DNA of 64,000 bases from Polyodon spathula. Taxonomy: Eukaryota > Chordata > Actinopteri > Acipenseriformes > Polyodontidae. The notes beneath the pieces are model-generated. The model did not search any database. It worked only from the letters and a program-made list of their open reading frames with translations, and had not been told where the DNA came from. The position numbers and the translations under genes are program-made. The stretch covers positions 65,416,524-65,480,523 of the forward strand of contig NC_054538.1 in the NCBI RefSeq assembly GCF_017654505.1, read 5' to 3'. Below, in pieces: positions 1 to 11,264 of this stretch (the stretch's first letter is position 1; every line of letters starts with the position of its first letter).

Positions 1-33
1 AGAGCTGGAAAAGCTGCTTGAAATTGTCAGACA
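1..33 (+). CDS. Partial coding exon of an unrecognised upstream gene (3' end of exon)
   Basis: The window begins inside an open frame giving ELEKLLEIVRQ, followed by the strong donor ACA|GTGAGT. It ends in phase 2, which fits the next candidate exon at 600. Leu/Glu-rich, probably helical. I do not recognise the protein. In human the gene beyond the CEP85L 5' end is MCM9, but this sequence does not look like MCM9 to me. Confidence 0.35.
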
Positions 34-599
34 GTGAGTTCTTAGTCAATGTCTTACCTTTTACAAAAGAAGTATGGCTTTGAATTCATAAAAAGGAGGC
101 GTGATTAAGTCTTTAAGCCTTTTATTGACTGTAATATGATTGTGATCTTTACAGTGACATCTTCAGTGTGATTGTTTTTAATATGACTTGCACTGTACAC
201 AGTCAAGTATTGAATATTCAAGGAACAATATTGTTACATAGAGAGAGAAATGATCCCCAGCCTGCCTTATTATTGATACAGGCGAGATGGTTTATAACCA
301 TGTTGAGATCGGGTAACACGAGCAGTTAAGTGCTCACTGCTTCCTGTGGCTGAAGCAAGGGCCTCATCAATTATTGATGCAAAATCTCAGTGTTATTGGC
401 ACCTAGCTCAAAGTCACATCTAGAGTAAGTTATATTTACTGTACATAACACTGCTGCCACTTTATATATCTTGTTTTCTGTAACTACTTTTAAATCACAA
501 GCTGATCTACTGTAAGAAAATGTTTGGGCAATTTAAGATTTGCACCTTTTGAAGCAGACCCTTGAATGACAATGGGTTTTGTTTGTTTTCATCATATAG

Positions 600-627
600 A
601 CCTCAGCTATGGTATTCTTTCGGCTAT
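600..627 (+). CDS. Candidate 28-nt microexon of the same upstream gene
   Basis: Acceptor TGTTTTCATCATATAG and donor GTAAGT flank 28 nt. Entered in phase 2 it reads PQLWYSFGY after completing a Gln codon, and it leaves in phase 0, exactly what the exon at 925 needs. Short exons are easy to imagine, so the support is the conjunction of both splice sites and phase. Confidence 0.33.
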
Positions 628-924
628 GTAAGTATTGCATTAAACTTCACTTTACGACTGAGACCACCATTTGCCCAACTCTTTCAATTTGAAAAACAGT
701 TTGAAGATCTCCCACTATAAGGAGCACCTTTCTATTGCGACCATTTCACTCTATTTAATGGTCTTAATAATTCCATGGCACAAAAAGGTGCTTAGAGGCA
801 GGATCCATCAAGTATTTAACATCAGTACAATAAATACAAACTGTCGGAGAGACTAAACAAACATGTGAAGCAGTGCATTAGTAGGAGTAAAGATAAATGT
901 TGCTGTTCTGAAATTATACTGCAG

Positions 925-989
925 GGGCGAACAGAATGCCTGGTGGAAGATATGCAAGTCATTAAAGAACTGTTAGACGATGGGCCCAA
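925..989 (+). CDS. Candidate 65-nt coding exon of the same upstream gene
   Basis: Acceptor TTATACTGCAG, donor AA|GTGAGT. In phase 0 it encodes GRTECLVEDMQVIKELLDDG plus PK across the next junction, acidic and amphipathic-looking, with no stop in that frame. It leaves in phase 2, matching the exon at 12521 after an 11.5-kb intron. Confidence 0.38.
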
Positions 990-2129
990 GTGAGTATTTA
1001 AAACAAGGAGGACTACATTTTATTACCTTGAAGATTCTGCACAGCTTTATATTACTGTAGCTTCTGGACTAAAATAGTACTTTAGACTCAAGGGTGAAAA
1101 AATACAGTTTAAAGAAACAAATATTATTGAGCTATGCAAATAGTTGTGTGATAATAAACTGAAAGGCAAATACCAGATGGCTTATAACAAAGAATGTAGT
1201 CTTGTAAATCAATTTGAAAAAATGTATGGTAGCTTTGAAGGGGTATTCCAAATAAGATGTTATGAAAGCTTATAAAAGTCAATCATCTATCCTCAGTATC
1301 TCTTTTCCCTTACTGTTGAAACTGTTTCTGTCCTACTGAATTCACTACCTCGGCAGCATGTATTAGCACCACACTTGATCCCACATAGACTGTGGCTATG
1401 CCTGATACAAACACTTTAACTCCTACAGGCCTAAGAATGTCCTTATTGTGAGACACGGTAGGAAAGATGACTCCACTCAAAACAACAAAGAAATATCACT
1501 TTATGATTGAATGCTTAAAACAGATCTTGTGGTAAACTAGGTCTGGTGTTAACGCACACCTGGAATGGGAATTCAGTATGTCCTATCACAGCTAGCTCAA
1601 ATTTAACCACGTCATTTATATTTGTCTTTATCCAGGGTGCAATGACTGCCAAAAACTAAAAAAGCAGCAGATTATATATTGTGTCATCAGCAGTCCGCAG
1701 TCTGAGGTTTTGTAAGCCTGAGAGCTGCCTGAACAACGAAAGCACATGGGCGTGTGAGCAAGTAACATTGTTACTTTATCAACTCTTTCAACCCTGAAGA
1801 ACGATATACAAGCCAAGGAAGCATAACTGCACTGAAAACAGCAGACCACTCTACAGCAATGTCCAGAAGTTTAGCAACACCTACAGTTTTAGGATTGAGA
1901 CAATTAAAAATATATATATATATGAACATAATTGTGATCTTTTAAGTAACATCATATAATCAAAGAAACTGCAAAATATATCTCAAAAGTATACCGGAAG
2001 CCATAATAGTGGTACAATATGTAACGTTATATTTCTAAATTTCACAGTTTTGTCAGTTTTTCGTTAAGTATACGGAAAACTACGAAGCGGTATGTTATTC
2101 AATATGTTAATGTAACATTATTCAGCAGG
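990..2129. other. Gene-free intron, nothing recognised
   Basis: AT-rich sequence in the putative upstream gene's intron; short ORFs only. Confidence 0.5.
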
Positions 2130-2203
2130 TTTCATTTGACTTTATGAAAAAAAAAAAGTTAATTCTATAGGGTGATGCTAAACTTTTGGCCATAGCTGTA
2201 GTT
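2130..2203 (+). mobile_element. Tc1-like transposon end fragment, copy 1
   Basis: The stretch from CAGGTTTCATTTGACTTTATG to GGCCATAGCTG is repeated with few changes at 30189-30263. In reverse it begins CTATGGCCAAAAGTTT, an end type I know from Tc1-like relics in fish. No transposase is attached. Confidence 0.5.
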
Positions 2204-3159
2204 GTATAAGAAAGATTACCACAGTGCACTAAAAACAGTAGACAAGTAAACTAGTCTAACATGCAGTATTATTTAACTACTCCTGTGGTACTCATTCTAT
2301 GAAGTTACTTAATGCTGAAATTTGTGTCAAAATAAATTACGTATTTATTTACAAGCACATTTTTGAACAGCAGGACAGCTTAACAGAAATAAAAAGTAAA
2401 ACTAAAATCTAATAACCTGAATGCAATATTTTGTTTGTATAATAAATGGTATATGTTTTCATTCCAAAACACGTATGTTCATGTTGTAAAAATATGGTTT
2501 AAGATGATGACAGTGTTTCAGCAACTTGTTATTTAGTTAGGTGTAAGCTTCTGTGGTCTTACAAATTGCACAGGTGAGAAACAGTTTTGTTTGTAATGAC
2601 TGACTATATATGTTTACCAGAGTAAGAGGATGTATGTGTATTGAGAAAACTGGACATTTAAAAACATTTTATGTTAATTTAAATCTTAAAACATAATTTA
2701 TAGTAAACTGTCAGACTAATTACACCAATACTAATTAAATGCAAGAAATGCAAATACTTTTTGAAACAACGAACATACCAGGCAATATGACACCCCTGCA
2801 TTCCACAACAGGAGGCGCCACAGACCTTTGCCACACTGCGCAGTTTCTGGTGGACATTATGCCAGAGCTGAAGGCGCAGACATTGCAAATGTGACTGTGC
2901 TGATTTTAGATGCTGTTCGTCACGTATCTGGAGACTGAAGGGCTGTTCACCTGATCGCCGACCACAAGCGTACGGGAGCAGTGTGGACACTGGAGCAGCC
3001 ATGGCAGTGTTACTCCTCATATAATGATAGACAAAGCTAACCCAACAGAACAACCGGCCAGCATAGCCCCAGCCCAGACATCAGCTTCCACCTTCTTGTG
3101 ACAGGATGGAGTGGACCAGTCTGCTAAGGGAAGTAAAACTGATTTGAACTCCTTTCCTA

Positions 3160-4015
3160 TAAAACATGCCTACTGCTTATATCAAAGGCATTGTTGAAGG
3201 GACTGAAGTAACAATTATAATTGATACAGGCTTCAGCTGTCATAGTTAGTGGTGAGTTCAGAATGGCCATTCATAAACAGCACGTGATGGCTCGTGCTGT
3301 TAATGGACAATTACTGGACACACTTGGCACACTAACGATGACAATGCGCCTTGAAAAAGAGAAATTTCAGCATGAAGTGTGTGTTGTTCGAAGATGCTTC
3401 ACAGTCAGTGCTTTTAGGGTGGGACTTCTTAGCCAGGCACCATGCTGTCCTTGACATTAGACATTGTACACCTCAACTATGGTACTTGACCATTCCTCAA
3501 GGACTGTCCTAGAAATCTTTAATGTGTCAATCTTAACAACAGTGACTGTGCCTCTATTGAGTGAAATTATTGTCCCTGCTTGTGTGTGGTCACCAAGGGT
3601 AGCTGGCACACGTCCAGATAATTATGTAGGCTATTTGGAGCCAAACCCTGATGATAACACAAAGCTTGTTGTTACATACATCGTAGCTGCTGTTGAAAAG
3701 GGAGTTGTTGCTGTCTGCCTGTTGAACCCAACCAGTCAGTTGCTGAAAATTCATCAGGGTACCCACCTGGGACAGTTCTATCATATCAATGAAAACGAAT
3801 TGGTTATTAACCCCCTCAGCCCACTCTTCAGGGTAGCATGGTAGCTGCTTCAATTCCAATGCCTTTTATCTCACTTGAAGCTTTGCCTGTATCGCAGCAG
3901 CAGATCCACCAACTGGAGGCCTTATTATTTCAGTACAGCAAAATGTTCAATGCCACATCACAAAACACAGGGCGATGTGGACTTGTCAAACACATTGGTA
4001 CAACTCTCTGGATTT
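3160..4015 (+). mobile_element. Ty3/gypsy LTR-retrotransposon fragment: protease to start of reverse transcriptase, broken
   Basis: Frames around 3166-3440 contain the aspartic-protease signature IIIDTG, followed after a frame change by a VSGEF segment and a degenerate 'LLG.DFLA' block, the usual order of a gypsy protease. Further on, 3464-3844 carries a linker segment (VAGTRPDNYVGYLEPNP) and 3838-4010 a segment like the N-terminus of gypsy RT (LLFQYSKMFNATSQNTGR). At least three frame changes and internal stops make it dead. The rest of pol, integrase and recognisable LTRs are absent. The right side is interrupted by a foldback-element fragment from about 4050. Gag remnants may lie in 2790-3060 but I cannot support them. 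Confidence 0.7.
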
Positions 4016-4051
4016 CTCCTTTTTATTTTATTGTGTCACATGTTCCTATGT

Positions 4052-4170
4052 GTTGCTACAACTGTTTACATAAGGTGTGTGTATTGTTTTATTTTATTTT
4101 ATTTTATTGAACATTTTGACAACTTTTTAAAAACTTTTAAATTGCATTCCCTGCCTCATGATGGCTTCCC
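4052..4170 (+). mobile_element. Fragment of the TTAA foldback element (left arm only)
   Basis: GTGTTGCTACAACTGTTTA and, after an (ATTTT)n run, CATTTTGACAACTTTTTA..ACTTTTAA..TGATGGC follow the order of the left arm of the 30655-31095 element. The outer end and the whole right arm are missing. Confidence 0.5.
4087..4110 (+). repeat. (ATTTT)n microsatellite
   Basis: Four to five pentamer repeats inside the foldback fragment. Confidence 0.8.
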
Positions 4171-4291
4171 ATGTACCTGCATGGACCTCTCCGAACTACA
4201 TTTCCGTTACTGTCACTAATGACAGATTATGGTAATTATTTTTCTGTGCTAGGTCTGTTTATGTCAAAATAATAGAAAAAATATGTATATA

Positions 4292-4720
4292 GGGCTCCTG
4301 AGCTGCACCTCCAGACAGTAAAGGCGCTCCACGTGGAGTGCAGGATACACCATACAGCCTGGCTATGTCATTGCCGACCGTGACTGGGAATTTCCAGGGG
4401 GGTGGCCCACAATTGGCCAGCACCACCCAAGGGCTTAGGTCTGCAGGGCAATCCGCGGTTCACCGCGCACCAGCAACTCCTGTGGCTGATAGGGCGCCTG
4501 CGGGCCAGCTGTTGAGTCCTTCAGATCTGTGTTGTTCTCCACCATTATAGGTCTGATGGCTTCGCTGTGGATCTGCAGTGCGAAAAAAGACAGCTAGTCA
4601 GGGACACGTCTCGGAGGACGCGTGTCAGCCGGTGGTGAACCGGGATTAATAAAATACAATTGGACATTCCAAATTTGGGAGAAAACTGAGGTGAAGGCAT
4701 TGGAGACGATTAAAAAAAAA
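4292..4720 (+). mobile_element. tRNA-derived SINE, nearly full length
   Basis: Starts GGCTCCTGAGCTGC..CAGTAAAGGCGCTCC with a tRNA-like head in which the B-box part is deleted (ACAGCCTGGCTATGTC). A GC-rich body follows (GACCGTGACTGGGAATTTCC, GATCTGTGTTGTTCTCC, GGATCTGCAGTGCGAAAAAA, GGAGGACGCGTG). The tail ends AATTGGACATTCC..GGAGACGATTAAAAAAAA. This composite is a dispersed element I associate with non-teleost ray-finned fish. The ORF at 4338-4550 is only the SINE body. Confidence 0.75.
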
Positions 4721-6712
4721 TGTATATAGTTAAAACATCTATACTTTCTTTTTATTTATTTAGAATTATTTTATTAATGTGTATCTGTAATAAAACAAAA
4801 AATGTAGTGGATAACAACGAAATAAAACAAAATTCATGAATAATAAAACGAAAAATGATAACAAATAAAGATAATTTCACGGGGCTTTAGTGATTCCCCC
4901 TACCTATTGGTAGTCTCATGCCGCTAGTGGATTAATAAAAGCAGAAGCAGAAGCTGTGTGTTGAGTTCCGCCACGAAAAATAACGTTTTTGCCATTCTCA
5001 ATTTAATCGCGCAAGCCTGTCTCCCTTTTGTTTTTGTTTTATTCCGTCAGTAAGTTTATTCATCTGCTCGAACGCTACAATATATACAAGTTTTCCTACA
5101 GAACCGTAGTTTCAGCAAATCTGATCCTTAAGCCTATATACCAGCACTTTACGTTAATGATATACAATGATCCAGTCAAATTGTTTAGTAATATGTAGAG
5201 CTTGAAATGTTCAGGTTTGTTTGTTTTTTTTTTTTTGTTTTTTTTTTTGTTTTTTGATCACATGACGTCCCTTTAAACATATTTTGAGCCGATTCTGTTT
5301 CTTAATTAAATTCAGAATAATATGTTAATTACAAACAATGTCAGTATTTTGTTACCCGCCGTATCTTGACAGGGCCTGATCCTGTTTCGCTTAATTTTTA
5401 TTTCAAACAGACGTGACAAATTACGTTAATTGCTCATCGCTGATCCTAGTAATTGCATTTCATTCTTGAAGTCGCCTAGTTTATCCTTGTTGTTTTGTTA
5501 TTTTTCAATTGTCCTGACAAATTTTCCTTTCTGCATAAAATGCCCAGCACAGAGTGTACACTGATTACAAGCCCATGTAAAATATCCTTGATTTCTAGCA
5601 ATACATGTATAAATAATCTTAAACACAGTTTGAAATTGTTTTCTCTTAATAACATTGGACTCTTGTAAACACGTTTAGTCCATTGTTTTTCCACAATAGA
5701 CTGAAGACTGGAATGGCGCAAACCCTTTTTTTTTTCTTTTTTTTTTTTTTTTTAAATAAATTTAGTCGTCTCCAATTTTTTACCCAAGTTTTCTCTCCAA
5801 TTTGGTGTGCTCACCGCTCAAAATATTTCCGCACAGTGATGTTTTGATTAACAGTATACCTCCTATAAGCATTGGCAAAGTCATTTGAATAACTAATGAG
5901 CTGGTACCTTATTAATAAAGGGTAATGTATGGGCAGTACCGCATCAGTGTATTACCTTCAACCTCCATACTGTATTGCACATTGAACATATATGTATTGT
6001 GGTTTTTGAGCCAGAACTGCCCAAGACTCAGTAGGATCCAAATCTATGTCAAGCATCTTAGAAAGCAAGGAAATTTAGAAGAACAACAGATTTGACACAA
6101 AAGGCTCTCCGACAATCGACAGCAGAGGCATGTTTTTTTCTGTAGAAAAAATGCATCTTATTGAACAGTGACCTAGATTCCTGTCTTGCTGAAATGCATG
6201 ACTGTCTAGCTTTCTGGTATTATTCTTACCAGAAGTAGAACAAGGTCACATAATAATTGTAGTACATATTGAAAGCTTTGCAAGGGCCTTACAAATATGG
6301 CAAACAATGTATTTTTGTACAAGTGAAACTCAATTTTCTAAGCAGGTCAAGCAGTAGCCCGAAGTAGGTCAATAATAATTAAGGGTTTAAATCTTCAATT
6401 TTTATATTGTGAAACGACAGTATGTGCAGTAGTGAAAATTTCAGCTGTGCAATGATCGGAACTTATACAGAAATAAAAACATAATAATGAAGGACTAGTT
6501 GGTTTGGTTCCTCTGCCTAATGAATTTCAGTGCCAAAATAGCCATTGCCTATTAGTTATTCCCCCAGTGTAAGTTCAGAGTAAAATTTAGATTAATGTAT
6601 CCCTTGACAAGATCTATCTACTTTCAAGAGAATATAGTGGAGCCACCTGTATAACACATCGATATCAATCAATCAATATTTCAATCAGTATATATTTTAT
6701 ATAGCTGTCCAG
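4721..6712. other. Gene-free AT-rich sequence with poly-T tracts
   Basis: Apart from the SINE tail at 5728, it holds poly-T tracts (5221-5256) and no domain-bearing ORF. Confidence 0.5.
5728..5818 (-). mobile_element. 3' tail of the same SINE, inverted
   Basis: Poly-T followed by AAATTTAGTCGTCTCCAATT..ACCC..GTTTTCTCTCCAAT is the reverse complement of the SINE 3' end (compare GGAGACGATTAAA at about 4700). Head and body are missing, typical of 5' truncation at insertion. Confidence 0.7.
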
Positions 6713-7330
6713 GTGCTGCGATGTTTGGCCTTAGCATTGGAAGACAAGCGTAACCTGACTAATAAGTTGCCCATGCCACCAGTTCCATCAAAGCATTACA
6801 CACAAAAGACAATATTCCTCCATTCAGGAGAGCAACAACCAAGAAAAGGTGTTAAAACCAAGCCTCGCCCAGGACAACTGAAAGCTGCTAGAGACTGGAA
6901 GATTCTGGCAGATGTTGGTCAATGGCTTATTTTTCCACCTGAGATTGCCACCACTAACCTTCGACCTATCATTGTCTTGTGGTCTGGATCAGCACACCTT
7001 GTTCATCTGGTAAAGTTAACAGTGCCATGGGAAGATGCAGTGGATGAGGCGTATGAGAGGAAGAAACTTCGGTATGCTAATCTAGCTGCTGAAGCGGAAC
7101 AGCGAGGATCGAGAGTCTGGGTTTACCCAGTGGAGGTGGACTGTCGAAGATTTGTGGCACAACAACTCAGTTTCTCAGAGATGTCAGGTTCATTGACCAA
7201 GAGTTGCGTTGCACAGTGAAGAACTTATCTGAAGCAGCAGAAAGGAGCAGCAACTGGCTGTGGTTGAGACGGAACGATTCTGGCTGGGGATCTCAATCAC
7301 AGTAGAAAGAAAGCAACACTGATGTATGGG
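6713..7330 (+). mobile_element. Retroelement C-terminal domain relic (PD-(D/E)XK-like, repeated in fish genomes)
   Basis: The ORF 6713-7219 ends in a segment (LTVPWEDAVDEAYERKKLRY..LAAEAEQRG..PVEVDCRRFVAQQ) that I recognise from a domain often found behind reverse transcriptase ORFs in fish and invertebrate repeats. After a frame change near 7165 the end of the domain continues (LSEAAERSSNWLWLRRNDSGWG). In better copies, as I recall, the motifs read LRPD.VLW and VELTVPWE; here both acids are changed (RPI.VLW, VKLTVPW), so any nuclease activity would be lost. The exact retroelement family is uncertain. Confidence 0.5.
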
Positions 7331-7494
7331 TAAGTAAGCTGGGCTGAGTTGAGTGGGGGACGGAGGGGGGTGATTTGTTAATCACTATCGAGCCCTCTTA
7401 AGGTGTTGTGGGCTGGTCGATGAAAACACTGAGGATAGAAGGTGCCCACTTGAACACCCCAGAGATATACCCTACATAGCTCAATCCAGACGGT

Positions 7495-7615
7495 TGTCAT
7501 GCTGATGCGCTGGGGAGACCGCACTGTGGTTCATCCCCAGAGCCAGCATCACAGCTGTTGTGTGTGCTGATGCGCTGGGGAGGCAAAATAAGCTGATCCC
7601 TGGAGCCAGCATTAC
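7495..7615 (+). repeat. Tandem pair in the 3' tail of the retroelement
   Basis: GTCATGCTGATGCGCTGGGG...CC(C)(T)GGAGCCAGCAT occurs twice with about 65-bp spacing just behind the relic above, so it is probably part of that element's 3' UTR. Confidence 0.6.
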
Positions 7616-9605
7616 ATTTCAGCCATCAACACCAGACAGAAGGATATCTACATCATCAGATGGAAAGAAACACAAATGGATGGAGAAGCAGATGGATCAC
7701 ATTAGTTTACTGTAATATCTTAGTTGGTGCTTAACTTGGTGAGAGCCAAGTTCTAATCAGCATAAAGTTTTAATATGTACTCTCAGGTAATGGAAATCTG
7801 TCAGACTTTTGGTTTTGTCTAAATATCTTAAATATTCTGAAATTATATCCACATGCTGTGTGTGTAGGTACTGATATATTTTTGATGGTACTGACTCTAA
7901 TGTTTTTATATATTCCACTGGAGATATTTGCACTATTACTGTTGGACAGGAATGTAGAAAAGATGTTGCCATGAACTGAAATCATGTATTAATTGCCCTA
8001 TTTTATTTATCCCGGTAAACAGACAACAAATAAAACGAGACATTCACTGGTTTTAGTTCCAAATCCAAATAAACACACAATGTGGATATACTGTAATGTT
8101 TTGTGGTTATAACATTTGTTAATAAAGCCATACAAAGTATAATGTGTTCATTGAAAACAGTTAGCAGTCCCATTATAAATTTTTTGGGGGAGGGGTGGGG
8201 GGGGGTTACACAATGCAGTGTAGCTCTGCAGTTAGAAATAATTAAAACCTCAGAGTGGGGCATGGGACGAGATGCAACACCATATAAATACTGTAAATTA
8301 GCAATTCGCTATTAAAGCAGGCAGCATCCATTGTAACAGCCTGTTCATTGCTGCGTATGAGATGTTGCCCTTTCTGAGCTCATAATGAATGCTTGAGCTC
8401 TTTGCCCCTTGTTGTGAAATTGCAGTGGTTCTATGTATTGAAATAGCACTAGTGAAGTTAATTGTTGTGAGCATTTGTTGGCCCAATTTTGTTTTCTTAT
8501 TAATTTAGCTAAATAAAACACTTATGGGGGACTAATGTATTCAGTGAGCGTACGTGAAGAGAGAGGAATGCTCCTCTGTACCATCGCCTGTCTATTCAGT
8601 TGGAATGGAAAACAGCACAGCTGACTTGACAACACTCCAGCCCGGATTAATAGCTCTATGCTAATGGCTGACAAATTAAATAAGGCATTCAGTCTGGTTT
8701 TCCATCGACAGGCAACTGATTTAGAGGTTCTTCCTGATAAATGTATGTGTCCCAGGAGGCACTGTGACTCAGGTGGTGCTTCTGTTAAAAAAAAAAACAA
8801 ATCAAAGAGAAAGAAACGACATTATTTTTCAAAACCTAACTAAGTGGTATTAATATTTTTTTATAGAAAATTTGACCTTTGACTATTTGGAATCAAAAAT
8901 AGAATAGAAAATATATATGTACCTTTTTACGGTTAACAGCCATGTGGTTCTAAAGCCTTTTCCTACATCAGTAATCATTACAACTATATTCAAAGGGCCT
9001 CCAGCAATATAGCTGAAAAGGAACACCTGTTCATCCCTGTTCTAAACCCATATGAATTGAGACTAAAGTATTTGTTTAACCCTAAAGTGACTCTACTGTG
9101 TTATAAAACGTTTTTGTTTAACAACTAGGGGGTCATGTAAGGATACACGCAAAGTGATAGCCGTAAATTGGGTTTATCTGCCGTAAAGTCTGATTTTAAC
9201 GGCCGCTAAAAATGCGGCGTATGTAAAGAATGGTGTTCACCTGGCGTTCTGCACCTGCTATCAAATTTGCACTTTGCCATCAATAATCCGTTCAAATTAG
9301 GTAGTTGATAATTCTGCTTTCAAGCTGGTTTTCGTAATTTAAGTCCTGCAGCAAGACGCACTGTATTTGAAGGATTTTAATGTTTTTCTTTTAGTGGAAA
9401 CCAGAACAACCCTCACTTTTGATTTTTTTTGTTTTCTATTTATTTATTTATTTTTGAATGAGATGGCAAATAATGCTTTGGACAACAAAGGCCCTCAACT
9501 CATTTTTTTACATTGACATTTCAAAATGATTATTAAAAAATATCAAACATTCCCTTTATCACCTTTATACTGCTGAGTATAGTTGTAAAAAGAAAGAAAA
9601 GAATT
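7616..9605. other. Gene-free sequence with a G-rich tract
   Basis: A TTTTTTGGGGGAGGGG tract continues to a run of nine G at about 8179-8209. An imperfect GCCGTAAAG..TTTTAACGGC hairpin lies near 9180-9204. ORFs have no recognisable domains. Confidence 0.5.
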
Positions 9606-9774
9606 GTGAGTATGGAACCAACTCCCCAGTAATGTTGTTGAAGCCGACACGCTGCGATCCTTCAAGAAGCTGCTTGATGAGATTCTGGGATCAATAAGCT
9701 ACTAACAAGGAAATGAGCAAGATGGGCCGAAAGGCTTCCTCTCGTTTGTAAACTTTCTTATGTTCTATGTTCTA
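9606..9774 (+). mobile_element. CR1/L3-like LINE 3' end
   Basis: One frame reads ...WNQLP.NVVEADTLRSFKKLL, the C-terminus typical of CR1-like reverse transcriptase ORFs. The tail GATGGGCCGAAAGGC..CTCGTTTGTAAACTTTCTTATGTTCT follows directly. 5' truncated. Confidence 0.75.
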
Positions 9775-10539
9775 AGCTAGAGTAGCTCATACATTACCTT
9801 GTCTGCATAAAGGTGTTCATATATTATTCCTGTTTAATGAAGCACACTTCTTTCACTTGAGAAATAGTTTTTTAATCTAGTCAACCAAAAAAACCTTGAA
9901 TAATTTGTATGGTGCAAAGGTGTGAATAATGCTACACATATTTATTTTTGAAATGAATAGACATACGAATGGTGAACTCTGACCTAAGACAGAAGGGTTT
10001 TCAAGATTTTGTTTTGTTTTTTCACAGAATTTTCTTTTTCTTTGCTAGTCACTTTTACTCCATTGGGGTTAATTCTGGGTAATTTACATTGTGGGTCATT
10101 GTAATTGAGTCCTGTGGAATAAGCAGTACCTTACATGGAAGTGAATAAAAATTGCAAAAAATGGGGAGGATCATAAAATGGATTAGATCATGGCTATGGC
10201 TACATTATCTGGGCATGAGGTAATAATGTTATAGCCAAAATATAACTTTAAAAAGTGACATGATTTGTCCATGTGTACATGTTGTTCCTCTCTATTCTGC
10301 TTTTGATGGAGTTTGTTGCTTTCTGTGCCTAGTGCTGTCAAGTCCTGTTTGCATTTGGACTGTGAGCCCAGCAATGTGGGCCTCGAGATCGTCTGTTAGA
10401 TATTAAATTACAGTTTGTTCAGTCACTGTCTCATGCTTGATTATGAGGGTCAGAAATCCTTATCGTGGTTAGTAATCTTGGTACCTTATGTCTACACTAA
10501 TTCAGTAATGGTGCTGCATTGTAACTCCTTGCAAGCCAG

Positions 10540-10740
10540 TTTACAATCATTGGTTACCAGTTTGTATCGGATTTGATTTAAGATTCTTCTCCCAAACATT
10601 ACAAGGCCTGGCCTGTAGCCATCTTACTTGAAGTATTTGTTGCTGCCCTATGCCTGTGGTCTTTATTCCTGAATATTTAGGTTTATTACATGCACTAAAG
10701 ACTAATTTCTTTGATCTTTCCTTTTTTTGTATTAGTGCTT
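10540..10740 (+). mobile_element. L2-like LINE reverse-transcriptase C-terminal fragment, degenerate
   Basis: Frames contain HWLPVCIGFDL then, shifted, ..LQGLA.., SYLKYLLLPYACG and a LLHALK block, the order of the familiar 'LHWLPV..FKILL..LHGLAP.YL..LL.PY' end of L2/Rex-type RT. Stops and frame changes throughout. The long minus-strand ORF (10547-10930) is its shadow. Confidence 0.55.
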
Positions 10741-11264
10741 TAGCTCTATTGTTTGAAGTTTTGACTATGTAGATTGGTCTGTTATTAATGCTAATGCTGA
10801 TACAGTGCCCTGTGATCATTTTGTTTTGAAGGTGCTTTTTAAAGATTTTGTTATTGTTGTAATACATCACCATTTGGTGTATTGCACTAAGTAATGTAAA
10901 CATCCAATTAGAATCAGGTGATGTAAACAATAACAGCTTAAAGGGGAAGAGATTTTTATTTCTGCAAAAAGGATTATTTTTTTTGGTTCTGATCTGTTAC
11001 ATAAAATTAGGTAGTCTGACCAGACATCCAAGGAGCCATTTGGCTAGCACTAGCCATAGGTTTATTGCGTTCAAGCGCTTAACAAAATGTAACTCATTCC
11101 AGAACTGAGACTCATTACTAGGCTTTGGGAAAAGGAGACTGCTTCTATTAGGGGTTTTTACAAAGTACCCTGCTGTAGAAGCTCACCAGGGTACTGGCAA
11201 GGCAATAAAAACATGAAGGAGACACAAATGAAAAATAAATCCAGATGTTAAACTGTGTATATGT

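Noticed and set aside
2679..3053. Minus-strand ORF of 124 codons, Cys-rich
   Set aside because: No recognisable domain; it lies beside the gypsy fragment and may be antisense of decayed gag.
10547..10930. Minus-strand ORF of 127 codons
   Set aside because: It overlaps an L2-like RT fragment readable on the plus strand.
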